Positions 56,690 to 64,000 of a stretch of DNA of 64,000 nucleotides are shown here, piece by piece; the first letter of the stretch is position 1, and each line of letters starts with the position of its first letter. The position numbers were made by a program, and so were the translations under genes. A model generated the notes under the pieces. The model searched no databases, was not told the DNA's origin, and was given only the letters and a program-made list of their open reading frames with translations. The DNA comes from Limnephilus marmoratus (lineage: Eukaryota > Arthropoda > Insecta > Trichoptera > Limnephilidae). Location of the stretch: assembly GCA_917880885.1 (NCBI GenBank), contig OU862910.1, forward strand, positions 16,504,710 to 16,568,709. Reading direction: 5' to 3'.

Positions 56690-56960
56690 ATTAAACGACG
56701 CACGTGCATCGTAGATCATATCAAAACAGTATTATCGACGCGCGTCGTCCGGACCACATTCTACTTGCATAGTGCATAATCCGCACGCGTCGTTCGGCGC
56801 CCCTTGACAACTCGAGTCTCCTATACACCGAGAGCCGCACGGCGCCGCCGCAGTATGCGTCCGTCGGCGCTAGAGTAACGCAGGCGTCGCGTCGCCTTTC
56901 CCCTGAACGCCGAATCATTTGACGTTTCTTAGTAAACAACACACCGCCCGCTAGACAACA
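56690..56960. promoter_or_regulatory. CpG-rich patch, possible promoter/first exon
   Basis: A sharply GC- and CpG-rich island (GACGCGCGTCGTCCGGACC, GCACGGCGCCGCCGCAG) in AT-rich surroundings. An open minus frame here is probably a base-composition effect. It lies 3 kb upstream of the plus-strand exon at 59867 and could be its promoter; this is inference. Confidence 0.35.
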
Positions 56961-58925
56961 TTCAGTGAACATTTCCATCATTCAATTTCAACACCGAAAC
57001 AATTTCATTTTCTAACTTCACTCCTCCGCTGTTTTTATACTTTACAATGCATTTGCACACGTTACATCGTTTAGTCAACGCCAGAGACATTACATATCCC
57101 TGTGTCAGTTTGAACTGAGCATTCGGGATGGAATAAGTAGAAATTCTGTCATAGTAGTTTTGTTTACAAAATCGTTACCGGTTAAAATAACATCTGACTT
57201 GTGTCAATTCATTCATAAATTGGTTTGTTTTACATTTGTGACAGGACAGCTGTATTGTTGCACCGTGTTAAGGTTTGTGAAGAACGTCAAATACTTTTGA
57301 TGTTTTTGTTATTATATTTCGTACAAAACAGACAATTTACCAATCAGTTATCTGAAGTGTAGCATAATATTATCGAGTCTTTTTTTATACATCAATTCAT
57401 TTAGAAAACATAATCGTAATAAGCTATTTTTTATTATGTAAATATCAGTTCTCCTAAGTTCTAAACGAAAATATTATTCGTTATTATTTGCTCTTCTTCT
57501 GCATTTTAATCACTTTTTAAGTCATCTAAGATTATGATTAGCGTATTTGACAAAATGTGATACTGCAATAAACATAGATAAATACATTTTCGTAAGTCAC
57601 CATGTCATATAAGGTTAACAAACCATTTTTCTCATTTCGTAAAATAAACAAGTGTTTTTTACATGAACTATTCCCATGTTCAATATGAACTGATAATGTG
57701 TATAACTCCACCATCCTTTCAAATGGTTACCCTAAAAGCATGCAAAACTAAAACAAAAATCTTTGAAACTTTGCATTAAAAGATGCAAAATAAATAACAT
57801 CTTATACGAGTATGTATATATTTGTGGTCATTATTATGTATGTTTAATCTTAAGTATCAGGAAATTAAAACACAACATAGGCCTACAAGTCAAAGAATCA
57901 AAGCAAAACTCGTTTCAACATCATATTTGAAGTCTTGTTTAGTTAGTTAATATTGTGGCCTATAAATTTAAGAGCTTGTATGTTTTTATGATTACAAAAT
58001 ATAACGATTTTCTCAAAGGGGCTGTGACATCTGCTGTTTTGTTTTTTTTTTTATGAATGTAGTTTGAAGTGTTTCCGTGAAAGGTTGGGTCATTAGTTTA
58101 GAGGGTGGGTTTAGAGATTATTTTCAGTAGGTATTGAATGCTATTGATGCACTTGTGCTTGAGATGAATTTTATTGTGTTCACAGTTTATGTGAACCGAG
58201 ATATCTGTTCTACAGCATCATTTTATGTCAAGTAACACAAGGTTAGACAAATACTACGACATTCTCATTCTAGACACTAAACTGTAAGTTCGCATTTGGA
58301 GCAGGGCAGATACTAAACATATGGACCTAATTCTTAAAATAGCACTATAACTGTTCCAACCCAATAATAAAATCGTCACCTTTTGAATTCTATAAAATCA
58401 TGCATGCTGTTGAAATTTAATGCCACATTATTTCTAAGAATAAGATAGAGTATTGGTATTTTAATTTTAGATGAGTCAGAATATCAGAAGGGTGCAATTG
58501 GGACGATGTATGAATGTGAATGAAGCAAGAAGTATTTGCCAAAATCAAGTTATTTGGCGGTCATATTTTTGCCAATCCCTGCGAAGAGACGACGTGATGT
58601 TTAGTTAGTTAATTTTAACGTGGTATATTAGCATCTCGTTCCAGAAAAGGACACTATTTACAAATTCGTTATGCCTCTGTCAAGATCTACCGGAATATTA
58701 ATAAAAATGTACCTACGATATTTATCTAAGTTACCATCGCCCTATTTTCCGCTCGGGTAGTCAGAAGTAATGGAGCACCACAGTCCTCTGTGATGGCACA
58801 CATTACAATATGGTTCATTCACTTTCTACGTCCATCTGTTCAATTGTTCATAATAATAATTGAATAATTTGTAGAGCGCCGTTTTTGTGAAAAATCCCCT
58901 CAAAAAAAATTATGTAAAATAATAT
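56960..58925. other. Non-coding, possible first intron of the 59.9-kb gene
   Basis: No ORF or repeat recognised, unusually poor in repeats compared with the rest of the window. Confidence 0.35.
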
Positions 58926-58927
58926 TC

Positions 58928-59510
58928 TTTTAAGGTATTTGGAGTATTCTGATATCAATATATACATACACAATCGGGAAATTAAGTGCCTAAAAGTTAT
59001 TATTAGGAAAAAAAATATTAGATTTCAAAAAATTGCATAAAATTATTTTTAATTCTTATAGTAAACTTCTCAGATAACCCCTCACGCTATATTGTTCACT
59101 TTTCGGAACAGCCCAAATAGGTCTCATAGATATCGTTGCGTCTCCATTACTATCATAAATATGATGTAAAGGGTGTTAAAAAGAAAAAACACGACGATTT
59201 ACATTCAAACCTAAAAGTACCTATTAAAGTATGAGTATGTGTGTGTATTTTTTTGTCATCAGTAATTTTTGTTAAAAAAGCGTTATGTGAGCCTTTTTTA
59301 AAACTTTGGTAAATTTGCTTTAAAAATTTTAGATTTTCAAAAATTATGTGTTTATTTGAAATTATCAAATTTGAAAGCGTTTTTTATCAATTTTCGAAAA
59401 CAGTTTTTAGTTTTCGGATGTGTTTAGAAATATTGCATTTAATTGGATTTTATTTCAAAGCGGAAATAATTTGACCTTCCAACAAAATAGGCCTGAGGCC
59501 TTAGGGGTTA
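58928..59510. mobile_element. TTAA-flanked MITE family with flanking repeat
   Basis: 59073-59510 has inverted ends ATAACCCCTCACGC and GGCCTTAGGGGTTAA. The interior matches 14147-15090 in reverse (AAAACAGTTTTTAGTTTTCG). 58928-59073 matches 26070-26228. Confidence 0.7.
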
Positions 59511-59866
59511 ATATCCAGCTTGACGCCACTATTGTCGGTATCAATATTAAATCATAACTTCACATAACTTTTCAGGACGCTGATAAAATTGGCTTTGTCT
59601 GGTATAATGACAAACAATACTGACTTTACCTGGTATAAATAATTACTAAAGAAAGTTCGAGTAATAAAAAGCTTAATATTGTTTATTTTTCATTTTTCAT
59701 CCGGGTATGTAAATATTAAAAAAAAAAACAATTGGATAATTTGGATAATATGTATCCCCCCCCCCCCCCTCCCTTCACCTTTTCCTACTCAACCCGTTTT
59801 CCAAAATGGAAAATAGCTTAAAACCTGTCCCTAATTTTGTGGCTTTAAAAACTGTCTCTCTTCCAG

Positions 59867-59995
59867 TAATGGCAGAGGACACAATAACGGATGGTCAGCT
59901 GGAGAGAATCCAGCTTCTTTCTGGAAAGCCTGGAGAGAATTCTGAACTCATCCGAGCCATCTGCGCTAAACTGCTGCTGAAAGCGACCAGTCAAG
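59867..59995 (+). CDS. Well-formed coding exon of unrecognised gene
   Basis: Acceptor aactgtctctcttccag and donor CAAG|GTAAC enclose 129 bp with an ATG two bases in. It reads MAEDTITDGQLERIQLLSGK, PGENSELIRAICAKLLLKAT and SQ. If this ATG is used it is the first coding exon and ends in phase 1. GC is higher than the flanks and codon third positions are mixed, unlike the TE remnants nearby. The product begins as a soluble helical segment; I recognise no domain. The next exon is not identified in the window. Confidence 0.6.
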
Positions 59996-60239
59996 GTAAC
60001 AATATATCCTAACATCTCATCCTCGTGATATCTTTCTTCTTCTGCATCGCTGACTACCAAAGTTGACCGACTTCGCGAGATTGATATAGACTTAGTTAAA
60101 AATATGTATTTTAATGAGTTTCATGTTATTTCTTTGCCTATAAAACAGCATTAGATTCTTGGGTAATAAAGTAACTTCATTTACCTATCATGTATAGAAA
60201 CTTACTTATAAAATATTGACCTGAAAAGAAATAATTTCC

Positions 60240-60995
60240 TCTCACATGTTTGTTTACTTTATTTTGTTTTATTTTATTTTTAAACAGGAACCAATTGGTA
60301 AAAAAAAATTACAATTAATAAGTATATTTCACAGTGGGTACATATTATGTGTTTCATTGTAGTGTCTTATTTATGGTATGCATATTAAGTAATTACCAAG
60401 TGATGTATGTAGTGGGAAAGTGTGTGTGTGTGTGTGTGAGAGAGTATGTGTGTATCTAGGTATGTATGTATGTATGTGCATTGAACAATTTATATTATTG
60501 ACATAATGCTCTTTTTAAATTTGGGCAGTGAATCGGAGGAAATGTCAATTTTGGAATTTAAACCAATATTTTTGAACATATGATGAGCACGATTGATTGG
60601 CGAGTTAGATGCTTGGGAAGACAAATTGTAATTCAGCGTTTGGAATAGTTCTGTATGGCGTGTACGTCTTAATGGTATGTTAAAATAACTAGGGAAAGAA
60701 GTTCGGTACAGTCAATGTTATTATTTAAAATTTTGTGTATAAATGTCAAATCAGCTATTGCTCGCCTTTTTTGCAAAGTTTGAAATGTGCATTAAAAGTT
60801 ATTGTTGAATTTGAAGGTAAGATATTTTATAAATTTGTTTTGAATGTGCTCTATGCTATCTGTGTATACTTTGTACTGCGGGTTCCAAATTGGCGAAGCA
60901 TATTCCAGTATACTTCTGACTAATGCAAAATATAACATTACTACTGTACGCGGGTTACTGAACACTTTACTTATACGAAGAACAAAACCAAGCAT
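60240..60995 (-). pseudogene. LINE RT C-terminal remnant
   Basis: The minus strand reads SNPRTVVMLYFALVRSILEY, ASPIWNPQYKVYTDSIEHIQ and FIKYL, then in a shifted frame RRAIADLTFIHKILNNNIDC and, after another shift, PLRRTRHTELFQTLNYNLSS. This is the typical end of an insect LINE RT. TG and TATG microsatellites (60418-60477) lie in its 3' region. Confidence 0.8.
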
Positions 60996-61748
60996 TTTAT
61001 ATGACCTGTGAACGATTGAGTCGATGTGCTTATTTAATATAAGTTTGCTATCAAGGTAATACCAAGATCTTTACATTCCGTTTTAGAGATGTAATAACAT
61101 GTAATTAAGTACACATACATTAATATGAGTATACATATTTTCATATTTCAAAATAACAAATTATCCCAAATAAGTTACGGAAAACAACCCAGTGGTCGAT
61201 AATCCGGTGGGTATGACGCAACGCTCGATTAACAATTAGACGAATCGAGTTCGATAGTCACAGCCGAGCGGGTAACGACTTATCTGCTCCCTTTTCAACA
61301 ACAATTTTACTAACTGAAAGGGTCTGTTCTATAAATTTTTGTGTTTATTGTTTTTTTTAAGCATAAATTATAACATTTTATGATCTCTTAAAAGCCAATG
61401 GAATTAAAAATATTTGCAAGAAATTTTGGAATTTATGTTTGATAATTGATCATTTTGATGAGGTTTATAAAATAAAGGAATAAATTAATTCGGTAGACAT
61501 GAGGACAAGCACTTTTTGTAAAATATTTTAAGTTTTGTTATGTTGTTTGCATACCATTCCTTATAGACGGTATAATTTTTTTTCTAAGAAATCGGTTCTC
61601 CTAAACTAATTTTCACTTTTTGATGGCATTATGTATTTTATTAAAAGGGAAAAGAGCATAGTTTACATCACTTTACTTTTATTCACATAATCTACATATT
61701 TCGTGAACAATGTTCACATAATGTCTACATTTACTATTTTTATATTTT

Positions 61749-62194
61749 ATACACACAGGAGGCTCTCTGGAAAATAATTCCCCTCAGAGCCTTTATTATC
61801 TTTGGTGAGGGTCTTTTTAGAAAAGGAAGGAAAGGAAATTCTGGGAAGGATAAAGCTGTGAGAGGTGGGTATGAATCTGGGGCCAGTGTGTCCAGGAGTA
61901 AAGGAACTAAGAATCCATCAGATCGCAAGGCGATGCTCCGAGAGAGTTCTGCTGGAGAGATCAAAAGGTCTCCCTCAACCAGTCTCTCCCTTTTCGGCCT
62001 GCCATGCAGTTGGTGAGCAGACGAATCCGCCGCCAAGGTTTAGACAAACCCCGTGATCCCGGGTACACTTGCTAAGTCGTCAAACGTAGCGAACCACTCG
62101 GGGTGGCCTGCGCTAGAGGTGTTAGTTTTCTAACAATTGTAAATAATTGCCGGGGCAATAGTTGCCGGAACAAAGCATCCATTCCCGCCTCCAA
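61749..62194 (-). repeat. Dispersed repeat family 2, copy
   Basis: Inverted: GGAGGCTCTCTGGAAAATAA at the left to CATCCATTCCCGCCTCC at the right. Near full length. Confidence 0.75.
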
Positions 62195-63240
62195 ATTGTT
62201 GATGATATGAACATTATTTGCCAAACGAAACATGTAGATTATGTACATAAAAATAAAGTGACGTTAATTAAGTTATTTGTCTTTTTAATAAAAATAAATA
62301 GATCCAATAAACTCTATTGAATTAAATCAGTTTCCATCATTATATACACATTCAGCCTGACTAAAAACTTTATTTTAATGTTTACACAACTGGTAAACAT
62401 CCAAACATAAAGATATTAATGGTCGTTTATCAGTTGTGTTAAAAATAATAAACGTTTATTGGTAAGGCCTTTTATATTCCAATATCTTTGGTAAGGCCCT
62501 TCGTACATAAATATAAACTAAGTACTCGATATTGTGGATGCGAGGTTATAAATATAGATCTAAAAGCTTTCTTTAGCGTTAAATGCTCGCGAACAACTAT
62601 CCAGCCTAACTATTTCCAAACAATTTTATAAACCTGCTGCACATTTTCTGCACAGTAGATATAATTAAATTTTAAGTATTATCTGGGGCTATTAATAAAC
62701 GAGGTCTTCCGTGACTTAACTGCTATTCATTAGTCGACTAGACCTATAATAAGAAATCTATTCGTCGTATTTATTTAAGCATTTTAAACGAGGTAATTAA
62801 TTAGGTACTAGTAATAATTGCTTAATTCTCAGCTTTTCCCGGGACTCGTTACTTTATTTTCTTATTCAACAATTGAAAAATGTTATCGAATCAATAATAT
62901 TATAGCGCGACGGTCCCGAAGAATAATGTCTGATCTGTTAAAAATAGAAAATCGTATTGTTGGCTTATATTAATTTCCTTTTGATGATATAAACGTCTGT
63001 ATTTTTGAAATTTCTAATGAAATGAAATGTAAAATGTCAAAACAACACTATATTTCTTGATGTTAAAAACAGTAAAAATGCAGAAACGAAACTTTGAACA
63101 GCTTACTGCAAAACTACGAAATCGCTCATCGTCGAGCGTTTTGCTTTACTTTTTGACATTCCTAGTACGATTTGTTTAAAGTACAGTAACTCATAAAGGA
63201 TTTTTTTTTTACATTTTTTTTTTATTTCATAAAATTTTAT
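62195..63240. other. No gene seen
   Basis: AT-rich with no supported ORF. Confidence 0.4.
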
Positions 63241-63243
63241 TAG

Positions 63244-64000
63244 TTACAAATTTTTTTTTTTGGCTACCACATTAACTCTGCACAGGAGGCCCTCAGGGAG
63301 GCCAGAGGGAGGATAATAATTTCCCTCGGGGCCGATGTCCTCTTTGAAGATGCTGTTTGGAGGGTCTTTCTGAGGAGAGAAAGTAGTGAACATGGATCTT
63401 GAAGAGACCCATGTTGTAAGAGGGAGGAAACACAGAGGCCGGTAAATCGTTCCACAGCTGAGCTTCGAACCCAAGAACGAGTCGTAGTAAAGACCCGTTC
63501 CCATGTGACAACCTACTAAATCATTGTCCCATCAGCACAGGTGCCAATAATAAATTGTTGGTGATACTTTTGTTGTTGTCTACCTTTTACTCATTCTTGT
63601 TTGTCATTTACTTTTGCATACTTAGCTAATTATTTTTGTTATAATTTCTGTTATTTAAATCATTCATGTATATAAATTTTTGGGCATAATTAATGCCTGT
63701 TTTATGTACTTAAATAAAAATAAATAAATAAATGTGACAAATGTCAACCGCGTACATACGTTGGGCGCGTATTTATTGTGTTTCCCGACTACCGGTGCCG
63801 AGAGGATCCGTGACACTATTTCCTCGGAGCATCTTCCTTTATAACACTGGTTGAATAAGGACAACATTCCCACCTGACGCCTGTGCTCTAAAGATTGCAA
63901 TCCGTTTGTCAAGTAAGGAGAATCTGTTGCGTTAACTGTGTAAATTTTATAACGTCAGATCTCACCAAATGCAAGTTTTTTGTGAGATTGCGAACATCGC
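63244..64000 (-). pseudogene. LINE RT remnant, interrupted and cut by the window edge
   Basis: The right part (63732 onward) reads LQSLEHRRQVGMLSLFNQCY and KGRCSEEIVSRI. The left part (63244-63511) reads FEAQLWNDLPASVFPPSYNM then GLFKIHVHYFL. Both belong to the C-terminus of one LINE RT. They are separated by the insertion at 63512-63731 and frameshifts. Confidence 0.8.
63512..63731 (+). mobile_element. Short retroposed insertion with 9-bp target duplication
   Basis: ATGTGACAA occurs at 63503-63511 and 63732-63740. The insert ends in an AAATAAATAAATAA tail, so it is a 5'-truncated LINE or SINE on plus. It interrupts the minus LINE remnant. Confidence 0.8.

Noticed and set aside
56721..56981. 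Arg-rich minus ORF in the CpG patch
   Set aside because: GC-driven open frame with no start context or domain; treated as possible promoter DNA instead.

Overview
This 64 kb window looks like nuclear DNA of an insect, most probably a moth or butterfly. The evidence is AT-rich sequence, widely spaced small exons, a secreted MBF2-type gene, and a dense load of transposable elements. These include Helitrons with the TCTTCTAATATATAAAATTC start and CTAG end seen in Lepidoptera, tRNA-derived SINEs, non-LTR retrotransposons, and many MITEs. There is no prokaryotic or viral gene organisation, no rRNA and no CRISPR array. Most of the sequence is accessory DNA.

Layout. 1-4499: a minus-strand Ty3/Gypsy-type LTR element, cut by the window edge, with gag-protease and integrase but no reverse transcriptase core. 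4540-10350: an old minus-strand LINE split by a younger, apparently intact plus-strand LINE (5023-10097) that carries an extra ORF between ORF1 and ORF2. 10.4-19.6 kb: mostly non-coding, with a perfect hairpin (10927-10988), a TTAA-flanked MITE containing a nested hAT MITE, and SINEs. 19610-22124: an unclassified DNA transposon with 35-bp inverted ends and clustered subterminal motifs. 22247-22984: the 3' exon of a host gene for a proline/tyrosine-rich protein. 23-30.5 kb: Helitrons, MITEs and LINE remnants. 30.5-44.1 kb: a minus-strand MBF2-family (secreted) gene spread over more than 13 kb of TE-filled introns, with extra exon copies. 36.4-42.6 kb: hAT, Harbinger-like and poly-C MITEs and a perfect 89-bp-arm foldback. 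43-48 kb: tandem arrays, a dead Helitron coding fragment, a mariner-type MITE and another foldback. 48-56.6 kb: SINE clusters, a LINE fragment and an inverted array of ATATCTACAG motifs. 56.7-60 kb: a CpG-rich patch followed by a good plus-strand exon at 59867-59995. 60-64 kb: LINE remnants and repeats.

Host coding content is small: three candidate genes, at 22.2-23.0 kb (+), 30.6-44.1 kb (-) and 59.9 kb (+). All the rest is mobile DNA at several stages of decay, with clear nesting that gives relative ages. Family names come from recognisable motifs only; no database search was possible.
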